Shown in pieces: positions 44,290 to 52,969 of a DNA stretch of 64,000 nt (positions within the stretch are counted from its first letter, which is position 1; each line of letters opens with the position of its first letter). A program made the position numbers and the translations under genes. The notes under the pieces are model-generated. The model saw nothing but the letters and a program-made list of their open reading frames with translations, was not told the origin of the DNA and searched no databases. Origin of the DNA: Ascidiimonas meishanensis (lineage in GTDB: Bacteria; Bacteroidota; Bacteroidia; Flavobacteriales; Flavobacteriaceae); the NCBI RefSeq assembly GCF_037782385.1, contig NZ_JBBEXD010000001.1, positions 806,001 to 870,000 of the forward strand, written 5' to 3'.

Positions 44290-45294
44290 ATAAGCAGCAA
44301 TTGGAAAATGGTCTGAATATTGCTCAGAATAGTTTTTGTGTCTGTTCACTTCAATACTTTCATCTACCAAAATAAAATCTATCCGCACCGGAAAATACTT
44401 AAAATTAAAAGTTCTTCCAAAACCAGATCCAGCTTCCATAAAAGTATCTTGCATCTCGCCTTTTACCTGTTTGTAAATATTAGAATACTGTGTATTATTA
44501 AAATCCCCACATACAATTTTCGTGAGTTCGCATTGATCTCTATGTGCATTAAAAATTTCCGCTTGTGCTTGTTGTAATCCAAAAGAAGCTCCCATGCTCT
44601 TAAAAAGTTTTTCAGATTCTTCTTTTGTTACCTGTTCTTGGGTATTAATTCTTAAAGATTCTAAATGCAAATTATATATTCTAAGTGAATCTTTTCCATT
44701 TGCTATATCTACAAAAATGGCATTGTTTCCTGTGCTTGGAAATTCTAAAGAACCTTCATTATAAATAGGGTATTTAGAAAATATGGCTTGACCAGTCTGT
44801 TGGTTTTTGGTCTTATATCGAATATATTTATAGGGATAAGAATCAAACAAATGCTCCTTTTCATATAAAAACTCTTGAAAACACAGTATATCTGGTTGTT
44901 CTTTTTCAATAAAACGTACGATCTTTTTGTCAATACCTTTTTTCGGAATCCATTCGTACTTATTAAAAATTCTAACATTATAACTCATTACAGAAAATGT
45001 AGCTGCTTTTATGGGTTTGTCATTTCCAGAAATTCCATAAAACGCAGTAATGTGCTGATAGCCCAACACCAAGATTATAAAGGATAATAAGAATTGTTTT
45101 TTTAACTGTAATGCCCAATATAACAGAAACAACAGATTACAAGTTATCAATACAGGAACAGTAAGACTTAAAACCGATAAAGAGGGGAAACTTTTTGGAA
45201 ATAAATAAGGTAGCACATAAGAACCCAATAACAGAGTTGCAAAACAGGTGTTGAGTATAAAAACTATTTTGTTTAAAAAACCAAGTTTCTTCAT
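44269..45294 (-). CDS. Endonuclease/exonuclease/phosphatase family membrane protein
   Basis: A 341-residue protein: three N-terminal membrane helices (residues about 8-85), then an EEP-fold domain with SYNVRIFNKYEW, QPDILCFQEFLYEKE (metal-binding Glu), YNLHLESLRI, VCGDFNNTQYSN and the final His in SEQYSDHFPIAAYL. The fold includes DNases, sphingomyelinases and inositol phosphatases; the substrate is unknown. Located immediately downstream (4 bases) of the rhomboid gene on the minus strand. Confidence 0.88.
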   Translation of the reverse strand: MKKLGFLNKIVFILNTCFATLLLGSYVLPYLFPKSFPSLSVLSLTVPVLITCNLLFLLYWALQLKKQFLLSFIILVLGYQHITAFYGISGNDKPIKAATFSVMSYNVRIFNKYEWIPKKGIDKKIVRFIEKEQPDILCFQEFLYEKEHLFDSYPYKYIRYKTKNQQTGQAIFSKYPIYNEGSLEFPSTGNNAIFVDIANGKDSLRIYNLHLESLRINTQEQVTKEESEKLFKSMGASFGLQQAQAEIFNAHRDQCELTKIVCGDFNNTQYSNIYKQVKGEMQDTFMEAGSGFGRTFNFKYFPVRIDFILVDESIEVNRHKNYSEQYSDHFPIAAYLTLKNK

Positions 45295-45297
45295 TTT

Positions 45298-46194
45298 CTA
45301 GTCTTTCCCTGCCTGAAACAGGTAATCTTTCTCTGCTTTAGATAAACTTTCATAACCGCTTTTACTTATTTTATCTAAAATATCATCAATTTTTTGCTGG
45401 TGATTGTTCTTTTCTCCTTTAACTACTGAAACCTTCTTGACCGTTTTGGCACTAGATTTAGACTGTTTTTTGTGTACCGTACGCAATGGAGATTTTTTCC
45501 TAGGTTTATAAGTGTTAATAATTGCAGATATTCCGTTACCAAACCAGGCGCCTATATCTTTTCCTTCCCCTAATTTTCTTGCATACATAAAACCAAGTAA
45601 TGCGCCTCCTAGATGTGCCAACCGCCCGCCTGCATTTCCATTAGGGAGTAATAAAAGGTTTAATACTACCAGAAAAGCACCCAATTGCCATAATTTAAGG
45701 TTAAAAAAGAATACGCGTACTTCTTGTTTAGGTAGATATGTACATATAAAAATAAGTACTGCGTATACCCCAGCAGAAGCACCAATGAGTGCTGTGTTTG
45801 TATTTTGAAAAACAGGGAAAAGGTTATAGCTTATTAAAAAGAAGAGACCACCTGCAATCACACCCAGAAAATATACGTTTAAAAATGTTCTTCCCTGAAA
45901 CAAGTTCAAAAAGATGCGTCCAGAAAAATATAAGACCATCATATTGAAAAGAATATGAAAAAAACCTCCGTGAAAAAAAGAATAGGTTACCAAAGACCAT
46001 GGTTGTATAATAAATTCAGATAAATCTTTGGGTAATTGAAACCACTGAATAATTAAATGATCTGGTAAACCAGAAAGAAATATAGTCAATCCGTGTACAA
46101 TAAAAACTGCTACGTTAATAACGATTAGCTTTTCTGCAATGGAAAGCATTGAATATTTATAACGAATATCTTGCATTGAACTCATTGATCCCAA
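45298..46194 (-). CDS. Rhomboid family intramembrane protease, larger copy
   Basis: A 298-residue rhomboid with six membrane helices, then a basic soluble tail (about 215-298). The catalytic Ser is in LIGASAGVYAVL and the His in RLAHLGGALLGF; the loop HILFNMMVLYFSGR is the conserved L1-helix 2 motif. The C-terminal tail carries a short acidic/basic region as in many Flavobacteriia. Start could be 46194, 46185 or 46176; the last avoids overlap with the neighbouring rhomboid gene. Confidence 0.92.
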   Translation of the reverse strand: MGSMSSMQDIRYKYSMLSIAEKLIVINVAVFIVHGLTIFLSGLPDHLIIQWFQLPKDLSEFIIQPWSLVTYSFFHGGFFHILFNMMVLYFSGRIFLNLFQGRTFLNVYFLGVIAGGLFFLISYNLFPVFQNTNTALIGASAGVYAVLIFICTYLPKQEVRVFFFNLKLWQLGAFLVVLNLLLLPNGNAGGRLAHLGGALLGFMYARKLGEGKDIGAWFGNGISAIINTYKPRKKSPLRTVHKKQSKSSAKTVKKVSVVKGEKNNHQQKIDDILDKISKSGYESLSKAEKDYLFQAGKD

Positions 46195-46907
46195 CGATTT
46201 TTATTAAACTGATTTCTTTTCCAGTACCACATCATAATAAAACCAAACAGAGCTCCGCCTACATGAGCAAAATGTGCAATTCCAGATCCAAAGATAGAAT
46301 ACCCCGTAATTCCTGAGAATAAGTCCAGACCTACAATTACTGGTATAAAATATTTAGCTTTGATAGGAAAAGGTATAAAAATAAGAAACAGTTCTGAATT
46401 AGGAAACATCATACCAAAAGCTACTAATATACCATAAATTGCACCCGAAGCCCCTACGGCGGGTATGTAATAGGAAATAAGCATCTTGTGAAACTGCTCG
46501 GGAGCACTTACACTTGATTCCTTTATAAATTGTTGTATCTGTTCGTTTGAGAGCCCCATATTCACCAAATCCTGATACCCAGATTCAAAATGAAAATAGT
46601 TTACAGCCGTATGTATGATAGCAGCCCCCAGACCGGCAGAGATGTAAAAAAATATAAATTTGTTACGCCCCCATATCTGCTCTAAAGGCGAACCAAAAGC
46701 CCAAAGCGCATACATATTAAAAAAGATATGCATAATACCTCCATGCATAAACATATGTGTAAGAAGCTGCCATATTTGAAAATTTTCATACTTGGGAAAC
46801 CATAATGCAAACTGTTGCATCATGAAATCTTCATAGAAATACGTAGCAACAAAGAAAAGTATATTGATAATCAATAAATGTTTTACAACTTCAGTAATTC
46901 TTCCCAT
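46182..46907 (-). CDS. Rhomboid family intramembrane protease, smaller copy
   Basis: A 241-residue six-helix rhomboid protease. Catalytic Ser in AVGASGAIYGILVAFG, His in HFAHVGGALFGFIM, and HIFFNMYALWAFGSPLEQ around helix 2. It follows mutL with no gap and precedes the second rhomboid. The tandem pair after mutL is a common flavobacterial arrangement. Substrates are unknown. Confidence 0.93.
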   Translation of the reverse strand: MGRITEVVKHLLIINILFFVATYFYEDFMMQQFALWFPKYENFQIWQLLTHMFMHGGIMHIFFNMYALWAFGSPLEQIWGRNKFIFFYISAGLGAAIIHTAVNYFHFESGYQDLVNMGLSNEQIQQFIKESSVSAPEQFHKMLISYYIPAVGASGAIYGILVAFGMMFPNSELFLIFIPFPIKAKYFIPVIVGLDLFSGITGYSIFGSGIAHFAHVGGALFGFIMMWYWKRNQFNKNRWDQ

Positions 46908-48767
46908 TTATAAAAATTTTTTATCTAATTCATCAACCGTAATGGTTATATAGGTTGGTCTGTTAAAAGGTGAAAGATCTGGTTCTTTGCATGCAAATAA
47001 ATTATTCACCAATGCTTCTTGTGATGCAGCGTTTAAAAGTTCACCCGTTTTTATAGCTAAAGATTTGCACAATGCTTTGGAAAGTCTATCTGCTTGAGAA
47101 AAAGCTGAATCTGGAATATCTTCTTTAAAATCTGCTATCATTTGTTCTAATATAATACCTACTTCACTTTCATTTACATGCATTGGAATTCCCGTAATGT
47201 GAACCGTATCATGCGTAAAATCATCAAATGCAAAGCCAGTATATTCAAGACTCTCTTGGAGTTCTGTAATTAATTCTATATCTGCCTTAGAATAATGTAA
47301 TTTTAAAGGAAACAGTAATTGCTGACTCAGTGCTTGTTTAACAGTAATGTTTTTTAAATATTGTTCGTAAAGTACTCTTTGATGTGCTCTTTGCTGATCT
47401 ATAATAACCATTCCAGACTTGATAGTACTCACTATGTACTTACGTCTCAACTGATAGGTTGTATGACTGTTTTCAACTTTTTGAAGTGTCTCATCAAAGA
47501 AAGATTTTTCAGTGACTTCTGATTCAAACTCAATTGAACTAAACCTATTATCTTCGTTTATATCTGTTTTAAGTCCCGAGTAGAGGCTTTCCCAACCAGC
47601 TATGTTTTCTTTTCTAAATGTATTTGATACTTGCTTAGCACCGGGTTTATTTTCTTTTTGGAAAGGGTTAAAAGAAGAATCTACTTCTATAGTAGGAAAA
47701 GATGCGCTTTTATTTTTAAAATTATAAGGCGTATCTAGATTTGAATCTCTTTCAAAATCAAGTACAGGTGCTATATTAAATTGTCCTAAACTATGCTTTA
47801 CGGTAGATCTTAACATTGCATAGATGGTATGTTCATCATCAAACTTAATTTCCGTTTTAGTAGGATGAATATTGATATCAACACTTGCTGGATCCACCTC
47901 CAAAAAGATATAATAGCTAGGATATGTTTGTTCTTTTATTAATCCTTCAAATGCTGCTACTACTGCATGATGCAGATAAGGACTTCTAATAAATCTATGA
48001 TTAACAAAAAAGAATTGTTCTCCTCTGCTTTTTTTGGCAAAAGCTGGTTTACAGACAAAACCATTAATTCTAACTACTTCTGTTTTTTCACTTAAAGGAA
48101 CCAATTTTTCGTTTGTTTTAGCACCAAAAACATTAACAATTCGTTGTCTAAGGTTTGAAATTGGTAAATCAAACATCTCACTGCCGTTATGATACATTTG
48201 AAAATGAATGGAAGGATGCGCTAATGCAACGCGGTGCAATTCGTCTATAATATGCCTTAACTCAACTTGATTTGATTTCAAAAAATTCCTTCTTGCCGGA
48301 ATATTATAAAAAAGATTTTTAACTAAAAGAGAGGTGCCTATAGGGGTAACTACTGGTTGCTGAGAAACTACCTTGCTTCCTTCTATTTTTATTTGCGATC
48401 CTAAATCTTCCGCATTAGGTTGGCGGGTGTTCATCTCTACATGTGAAATAGCAGCTATGGAAGCAAGTGCTTCTCCTCTAAAACCTTTGGTATGCAAATT
48501 GAAAAGGTCTTCAGCTAGCTTAATTTTGGAAGTAGCATGTCTTTCAAAACTGAGGCGGGCATCTGTGCCACTCATACCTGTACCGTTATCTACTACTTGT
48601 ATAAGTGTTTTGCCTCCATCTTTAACAATCAATTTTATTACTGTAGCACTTGCATCTATTGCATTTTCAAGCAATTCTTTCACTACAGAGGCAGGTCTTT
48701 GTACCACTTCTCCTGCCGCAATTTGATTTGCAACATGGTCTGGCAGAAGCTCAATAATATCAGGCAT
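46908..48767 (-). CDS. mutL: DNA mismatch repair protein MutL
   Basis: A 619-residue MutL: GHKL ATPase N-terminus (IAAGEVVQRPASVVKELLEN with AIDA, DNGTGM, RHATSKI, GFRGEALASIAAIS), transducer domain, a variable linker (about 330-430) and a C-terminal dimerisation domain. The endonuclease motif DQHA(X)2E(X)4E is altered: this protein reads DQQRAHQRVLYE, retaining only the first Asp-Gln and last Glu. It overlaps the small upstream gene by one base. Confidence 0.94.
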   Translation of the reverse strand: MPDIIELLPDHVANQIAAGEVVQRPASVVKELLENAIDASATVIKLIVKDGGKTLIQVVDNGTGMSGTDARLSFERHATSKIKLAEDLFNLHTKGFRGEALASIAAISHVEMNTRQPNAEDLGSQIKIEGSKVVSQQPVVTPIGTSLLVKNLFYNIPARRNFLKSNQVELRHIIDELHRVALAHPSIHFQMYHNGSEMFDLPISNLRQRIVNVFGAKTNEKLVPLSEKTEVVRINGFVCKPAFAKKSRGEQFFFVNHRFIRSPYLHHAVVAAFEGLIKEQTYPSYYIFLEVDPASVDINIHPTKTEIKFDDEHTIYAMLRSTVKHSLGQFNIAPVLDFERDSNLDTPYNFKNKSASFPTIEVDSSFNPFQKENKPGAKQVSNTFRKENIAGWESLYSGLKTDINEDNRFSSIEFESEVTEKSFFDETLQKVENSHTTYQLRRKYIVSTIKSGMVIIDQQRAHQRVLYEQYLKNITVKQALSQQLLFPLKLHYSKADIELITELQESLEYTGFAFDDFTHDTVHITGIPMHVNESEVGIILEQMIADFKEDIPDSAFSQADRLSKALCKSLAIKTGELLNAASQEALVNNLFACKEPDLSPFNRPTYITITVDELDKKFL

Positions 48768-49060
48768 TAAAAAAGTTTGTCAAAATTAATATACTTCACG
48801 GCCGCAGCAGCAAACATAATTAAAAAGGCGAGGATCACATAAAAGCGCAAGCGGGAATTCTTATCTGCTTTTGCATTTCTAACAGCCTTCCAATCTTCGC
48901 GATAACTTTTCTTTCGGTATCCTTCAAAATAGTCTTCATCATGTTTTACTTCTTTGCTTTTAATCAGTCGTTCTATACGCTCTTTTCGTTCATCATAATA
49001 CCTAGGCGTATAACTATACGACTTATTTCGATGTTGCTTAAAAAGTGTTGGAAGCTTCAT
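48767..49060 (-). CDS. Small membrane protein upstream of mutL
   Basis: A 97-residue protein with a very basic, Tyr-rich N-terminal part (HRNKSYSYTPRYYDERKERI) and one C-terminal membrane helix (about 72-90: FYVILAFLIMFAAAAVKYI). Homologues in this position have at times been labelled riboflavin synthase subunit beta, but the sequence bears no likeness to that enzyme; the name comes from the nearby ribH gene. The function is unknown. Topology suggests an inner-membrane tail-anchored protein with a cytoplasmic domain. Confidence 0.7.
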   Translation of the reverse strand: MKLPTLFKQHRNKSYSYTPRYYDERKERIERLIKSKEVKHDEDYFEGYRKKSYREDWKAVRNAKADKNSRLRFYVILAFLIMFAAAAVKYINFDKLF

Positions 49061-49139
49061 GATACCAAAAATGTATATTTCAAAATTACTTAAAATAGCA
49101 GATATAGCAGGAGATTTACTCCTAAAAAATGTTAATACT

Positions 49140-49191
49140 AGTAATCCTTATTCTTAATTCTTAAAAGAAAGAATAAGAATTCATGATTACT
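49140..49191. repeat. Bipartite inverted repeat between ribH and the small gene
   Basis: AGTAATC (49140-49146) and CTTATTCTT (49147-49155) stand next to each other; their complements AAGAATAAG (49169-49177) and GATTACT (49185-49191) follow, separated by seven bases. The result is a stem of 16 pairs with a one-sided bulge, without an immediately following T run. It could be a structured 3' end of the ribH transcript. Confidence 0.5.
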
Positions 49192-49264
49192 TACTGCTTA
49201 TACAATAGGTGTCAAAAATAATGCCCAAATTGAAAAGAAAATTATTTCTACTAAAAAAGAAGGA

Positions 49265-49747
49265 TTATTTACCTAATGATGCCATTTTAATAGCAGCGAT
49301 AGCAGCCTCCGCACCCTTATTTCCGTGCTTACCTCCGCTTCTGTCTATTGCCTGTTGCATTGTATTGTCTGTTAAAACACAGAAAATAACGGGCACATCA
49401 TAAACTACGTTGAGATCTTTGATTCCCTCTGCTGTAGCACTACACACAAAATCAAAATGCTTAGTTTCTCCTTGGATAACGCTGCCTATTGCTATAACTG
49501 CGTTGGGCTTTTCTTCTTCTATAATTTTTTTGGAACCAAACGTTAGCTCAAAACTACCTGGTACGTTCCATCTTATAATATTTTCACTTTGTGCCCCACA
49601 ATCCACTAAAGCATCATAAGCTCCTTTATAAAGACCTTCTGTTATTTGTTCATTCCATTCAGAAACAACAATCCCAAACCGAAAGTTTTTCGCATTTGGG
49701 ATTTGTTCTTTTATATATGCTGAAAGATTTTTGTTAGCAGTGGCCAT
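49265..49747 (-). CDS. ribH: 6,7-dimethyl-8-ribityllumazine synthase
   Basis: A 160-residue lumazine synthase: FGIVVSEWNEQITEGLYKGA, VPGSFELTFGSKKIIEE, VIAIGSVIQGETKHFDFVC (catalytic His) and a late VIFCVLTDNTMQQAIDR with GKHGNKGAEAA. It joins aminoribitylamino-uracil to dihydroxybutanone phosphate in riboflavin synthesis as an icosahedral or pentameric assembly. Its start is at the stop of the TPR gene, overlapping by one base. Confidence 0.96.
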   Translation of the reverse strand: MATANKNLSAYIKEQIPNAKNFRFGIVVSEWNEQITEGLYKGAYDALVDCGAQSENIIRWNVPGSFELTFGSKKIIEEEKPNAVIAIGSVIQGETKHFDFVCSATAEGIKDLNVVYDVPVIFCVLTDNTMQQAIDRSGGKHGNKGAEAAIAAIKMASLGK

Positions 49748-50505
49748 TACTTTAAATTTTCAACCTGTCCTATCATTACATCTACTTGATTCGCTTGATC
49801 ACTAGTAGGAAACTCTTCTTTGATCCTATTAAAGAAACCAAGTGCTTTTTCATATTTTGAAAGTGCCTTTGCTGCAATTCCAGCCTTCAAAAGGAATAAT
49901 GGAGTCGTAAAATCATTCACTTGCATAGCAATTGCTTTTTCATAATACTCTAATGCATCACTTGGTTGATCTAATTGCATAAATGCATCTCCAATGGCTC
50001 CTTTAGCAATGGGTCCCATCATAGCATCCTCAGAAGAAAAATCTTGTAAATAATCTATGGCTTTATCATATTGTCCCGTATTTAGGTAGGCCATACCCGC
50101 ACTATAGCTAGCTATATTTGCAGCATCTGTGCCACTGTAAGTATCAATGATATCTAGCAATCCATATTTACCTTCAGCGCCAGTAAGTGCTAAATTATAT
50201 AACGAATCACTATCTGCAGTATTTAATGCTTTATCAAAATATTGTTGTGCAAAATATAGCTCATTAGAAGCCTCTATCTCTTTGGGCTTCTGTACAAACT
50301 GATTATACGCCAGATATCCAAGTACTACCAATGATATCACCCCAATGAGGCCTACGATATAATTCTGATTTCTAGCAACCCATTCTTCTGTCTTAGATGC
50401 GCCCTCATCTAGTGAGCTAAATACCTCCGCAGTTGTGCTGTCAAGTTCTTCAACTTGATTTTTATCTCTCCCCGGTTTTCCCCCTCTTTTCTTATATGTT
50501 GCCAT
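49747..50505 (-). CDS. Tetratricopeptide-repeat protein with membrane anchor
   Basis: A 252-residue protein. A basic N-terminus and acidic linker are followed by one membrane helix (about 50-68: YIVGLIGVISLVVLGYLAY) and a periplasmic TPR region (about 80-250) with helical pairs such as ASYSAGMAYLNTGQYDKAID and EYYEKAIAMQ. This resembles the YfgM-like ancillary chaperone layout. It is cotranscribed with ribH. A -7-like box (TATTTTTG, reverse of 50524-50531) lies 19 bases before its start codon. Confidence 0.85.
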   Translation of the reverse strand: MATYKKRGGKPGRDKNQVEELDSTTAEVFSSLDEGASKTEEWVARNQNYIVGLIGVISLVVLGYLAYNQFVQKPKEIEASNELYFAQQYFDKALNTADSDSLYNLALTGAEGKYGLLDIIDTYSGTDAANIASYSAGMAYLNTGQYDKAIDYLQDFSSEDAMMGPIAKGAIGDAFMQLDQPSDALEYYEKAIAMQVNDFTTPLFLLKAGIAAKALSKYEKALGFFNRIKEEFPTSDQANQVDVMIGQVENLK

Positions 50506-50523
50506 AATTATTTATTTGTGCCG

Positions 50524-50531
50524 CAAAAATA
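50524..50531 (-). promoter_or_regulatory. -7 box of the TPR-ribH unit
   Basis: On the minus strand TATTTTTG fits TAnnTTTG, 18 bases before the start codon at 50505. The -33 element is not evident. Confidence 0.4.
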
Positions 50532-50635
50532 AAATTTTATTTGAAAAAGGAAAGGTAATTGTTTTGATTAATTTCAATAATTTGCGATATTTTTAAATCC
50601 TATTACACAATTACCCACCTATTGTAAATAAAGTC

Positions 50636-51715
50636 ATGTTTATCAAAAAATTAGCCCTTATAAATTATAAAAATTTTGCGTCTGTAACTTTTGAGTTTGA
50701 TGCAAAGATAAACTGTTTAGTTGGGAATAATGGTAAAGGAAAAACGAATGTACTAGATGCCATTTATACCCTGGCTTTTGGAAAAAGTTATTTTAATCCT
50801 ATCTCTTCCCAAAATATTAAACACAACGAATCTTTTTATGTGGTTGATGGTCTTTTTGAAAAGCAAGAAAGAGAAGAAAGAATTATTTGTAGTCTCAAAA
50901 AAGGACAAAAAAAACTAATTAAAAAGAATGATAAGGCATATGATAAATTATCAGAACATATTGGTTTTATACCATTAGTCATTATTTCTCCTGCAGATAG
51001 AGACCTTATCACAGAAGGTAGCGATACAAGAAGACGTTTTATAGATGCTGTGATTTCTCAATCAGACAAAGCCTATCTTTCAGATCTTATTAATTACAAC
51101 AAAATACTGTCGCAACGTAATTCTCTTCTAAAATATTTTGCTTTAAACAGTAAATTTGATGCTACAACTTTAAGTGTCTATAATGAACAACTTCACTCTT
51201 ATGGCACCACTATTTTTGAAAAACGCCAAGCATTTCTAACCTCTTTCATTCCTATTTTTGAAGATCATTATCAAAGTATCGCTGCAGCTAAGGAAAAGGT
51301 TAGTCTAAGTTACCAAAGTCAACTAGCCAATGATTCCCTTCAGAATCTATTGGAAGCAAATATTCAAAAAGACCGTAGTCTTCAATATACTTCGCAAGGT
51401 ATCCATAAAGATGATCTAAATCTTGAAATTGAAGGGTACCCAATTAAAAAATTTGGTAGCCAAGGACAACAAAAATCTTTTTTGATAGCATTAAAATTGG
51501 CTCAGTTTGAATTGATAAAAAAGCAATCAGGAATAACGCCTATTTTACTATTAGATGATATCTTTGACAAATTAGATGAAACCCGTGTTGCCCAGATCAT
51601 TAAAATGGTAGATAGTGATGATTTCGGACAATTATTTATTAGTGATACGCATGCAGACCGCACGGAAGCAGTCGTTAAAGAAACCCATCTATCGTATAAA
51701 CTATTTCAATTATGA
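50636..51715 (+). CDS. recF: DNA replication and repair protein RecF
   Basis: A 359-residue RecF of the SMC-like ATPase class: Walker A VGNNGKGKTNVLDAI, signature FGSQGQQKSFLIALKLAQF and Walker B PILLLDDIFDKLDETR. It loads RecA at gaps with RecO and RecR. It overlaps the following lipoprotein gene by four bases (ATGA), and the DciA-like gene comes next, so the three form an operon. dnaA and dnaN are not nearby. Confidence 0.95.
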   Translation: MFIKKLALINYKNFASVTFEFDAKINCLVGNNGKGKTNVLDAIYTLAFGKSYFNPISSQNIKHNESFYVVDGLFEKQEREERIICSLKKGQKKLIKKNDKAYDKLSEHIGFIPLVIISPADRDLITEGSDTRRRFIDAVISQSDKAYLSDLINYNKILSQRNSLLKYFALNSKFDATTLSVYNEQLHSYGTTIFEKRQAFLTSFIPIFEDHYQSIAAAKEKVSLSYQSQLANDSLQNLLEANIQKDRSLQYTSQGIHKDDLNLEIEGYPIKKFGSQGQQKSFLIALKLAQFELIKKQSGITPILLLDDIFDKLDETRVAQIIKMVDSDDFGQLFISDTHADRTEAVVKETHLSYKLFQL

Positions 51716-52137
51716 GAAAAACAGACCTCTTGGTTTTGATTTTGGTATTCTTAACAAGTTGTCAAGGTATTACAAAAGATGATGTAGTTACCAACATATC
51801 TGGTTATTGGGAAATAAAAGAAGTGAAATTAAAAGATGGCACCCTTAAAGAATATAAAATAAGTACTACAATAGATTTTATTAAAATGCTAGATTCCACC
51901 AAAGGGTTCCGAAAAAAATTACAACCTAATCTCATTGGGAAATTTTATGGAAGTGATGATGTTGAACAATTTACTATATTAGAAATGGATAATTCCTTTT
52001 GGCTACAATATGCTACCAATCTAACAAAATGGAAAGAAAGAATTCTGGAAATTGAAGAAAACTTGCTAGTAGTAGAAAACGAAAATGGAATTACCTATTA
52101 TTACAAACGTTTCAAACCTATTAATGTATCAGAATAA
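51712..52137 (+). CDS. Small lipocalin-like lipoprotein
   Basis: A 141-residue lipoprotein, lipobox FLTSC with Cys17. The rest looks like a small beta barrel of the lipocalin-like type: ISGYWEIKEVKLKDGT (the GxW-type start), NLIGKFYGSDDVEQF and YYYKRFKPI at the end. Located between recF and the DUF721 gene with overlaps at both ends (4 bases and 1 base). Function unknown; the placement among DNA genes probably reflects conserved order rather than shared function. Confidence 0.75.
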   Translation: MRKTDLLVLILVFLTSCQGITKDDVVTNISGYWEIKEVKLKDGTLKEYKISTTIDFIKMLDSTKGFRKKLQPNLIGKFYGSDDVEQFTILEMDNSFWLQYATNLTKWKERILEIEENLLVVENENGITYYYKRFKPINVSE

Positions 52138-52433
52138 TGGCAAAACGCATCAATAATAATCTTTCTATGGCAGACGCACTCAAGGAATTTATTTCTGAAA
52201 ATCACCTAGAGAAAGGAATGGATAAAATTGAGGTGCAAAATGCATGGAAACAATTAATGGGTAATGGAGTAAATAATTATACTACCGAAGTTAGATTACA
52301 AAACACCACTTTATATGTACAGCTTTCTTCTGCGGTTCTTAGAGAAGAACTTAGTTATGGCAAGGAAAAAATCATTAAATTAATCAATGAAGAAATAGGT
52401 AAGGAAGTAATTAAGAAATTAGTACTCCGATGA
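52137..52433 (+). CDS. DUF721 / DciA-like protein
   Basis: A 98-residue DUF721 protein: MADALKEFISENHLEKGMDK, VQNAWKQLMGNGVNNYT and LYVQLSSAVLREELSYGKEK, the family core. DciA proteins, also of this family, load the replicative helicase in bacteria without DnaC. It follows recF-lipoprotein and overlaps the latter by one base. Small size matches Bacteroidota members. Helicase-loading role is inferred from the family. Confidence 0.82.
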   Translation: MAKRINNNLSMADALKEFISENHLEKGMDKIEVQNAWKQLMGNGVNNYTTEVRLQNTTLYVQLSSAVLREELSYGKEKIIKLINEEIGKEVIKKLVLR

Positions 52434-52440
52434 ATAAAAA

Positions 52441-52476
52441 AAGCATCTGATATACTAATATATTAGATGCTTTTTT
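52441..52476. terminator. Bidirectional terminator between DUF721 gene and ndk
   Basis: A 14-bp stem (one G-T pair) at 52441-52472 with a CTAA loop, AAGCATCT on the left arm and AGATGCTT on the right, T6 on the plus side and A-run on the other. It serves both convergent genes. Confidence 0.93.
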
Positions 52477-52497
52477 CTTATGTTTTAGAAAATTTAA

Positions 52498-52917
52498 TTA
52501 GAAAATTTCTCTTCCTGAAAAATGAAATGCGCCTTCTATTGCAGCATTTTCATCACTATCAGAACCATGTACTGCATTTTCACCTATAGAAGTAGCAAAC
52601 AATTTACGAATAGTTCCATCTGCTGCTTCTGATGGATTTGTAGCTCCTATAAGGGCTCTAAAATCTTCTACTGCATTTTCTTTCTCAAGTATTGCTGCTA
52701 CAATAGGTCCCCGAGTCATAAATTCTACCAATTCTCCAAAAAACGGACGCTCTTTATGAATTGCGTAAAATTGTTGCGCATCTCTTTTACTTAGCTGCGT
52801 ATACTTCAATGCCACAATTTTAAATCCTGAAGCCGTTATTTTTTCTAGTATAGCACCGATGTGTCCGTTTTCAACCGCATCAGGCTTAATCATTGTGAAT
52901 GTTCTATTTGTTGCCAT
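52498..52917 (-). CDS. ndk: Nucleoside diphosphate kinase
   Basis: A 139-residue Ndk: NRTFTMIKPDAVENGHIGAI, PFFGELVEFMTRGPIVAAIL, GATNPSEAADGTIRKLFA and the catalytic His in NAVHGSDSDENA. It equilibrates NTP and dNTP pools by a phospho-His intermediate. I start at 52917; ATG 52926 is in frame and adds three residues. A -7 box lies 19 bases upstream (52937-52944). Confidence 0.97.
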   Translation of the reverse strand: MATNRTFTMIKPDAVENGHIGAILEKITASGFKIVALKYTQLSKRDAQQFYAIHKERPFFGELVEFMTRGPIVAAILEKENAVEDFRALIGATNPSEAADGTIRKLFATSIGENAVHGSDSDENAAIEGAFHFSGREIF

Positions 52918-52936
52918 TGCTTTCATAAAATTTGCG

Positions 52937-52944
52937 CAAAAATA
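52937..52944 (-). promoter_or_regulatory. -7 box of ndk
   Basis: On the minus strand TATTTTTG fits TAnnTTTG, 19 bases before the ndk start at 52917. No matching TTG at -33. Confidence 0.4.
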
Positions 52945-52969
52945 AGACTTTTAATATTAAAAACGAGTA

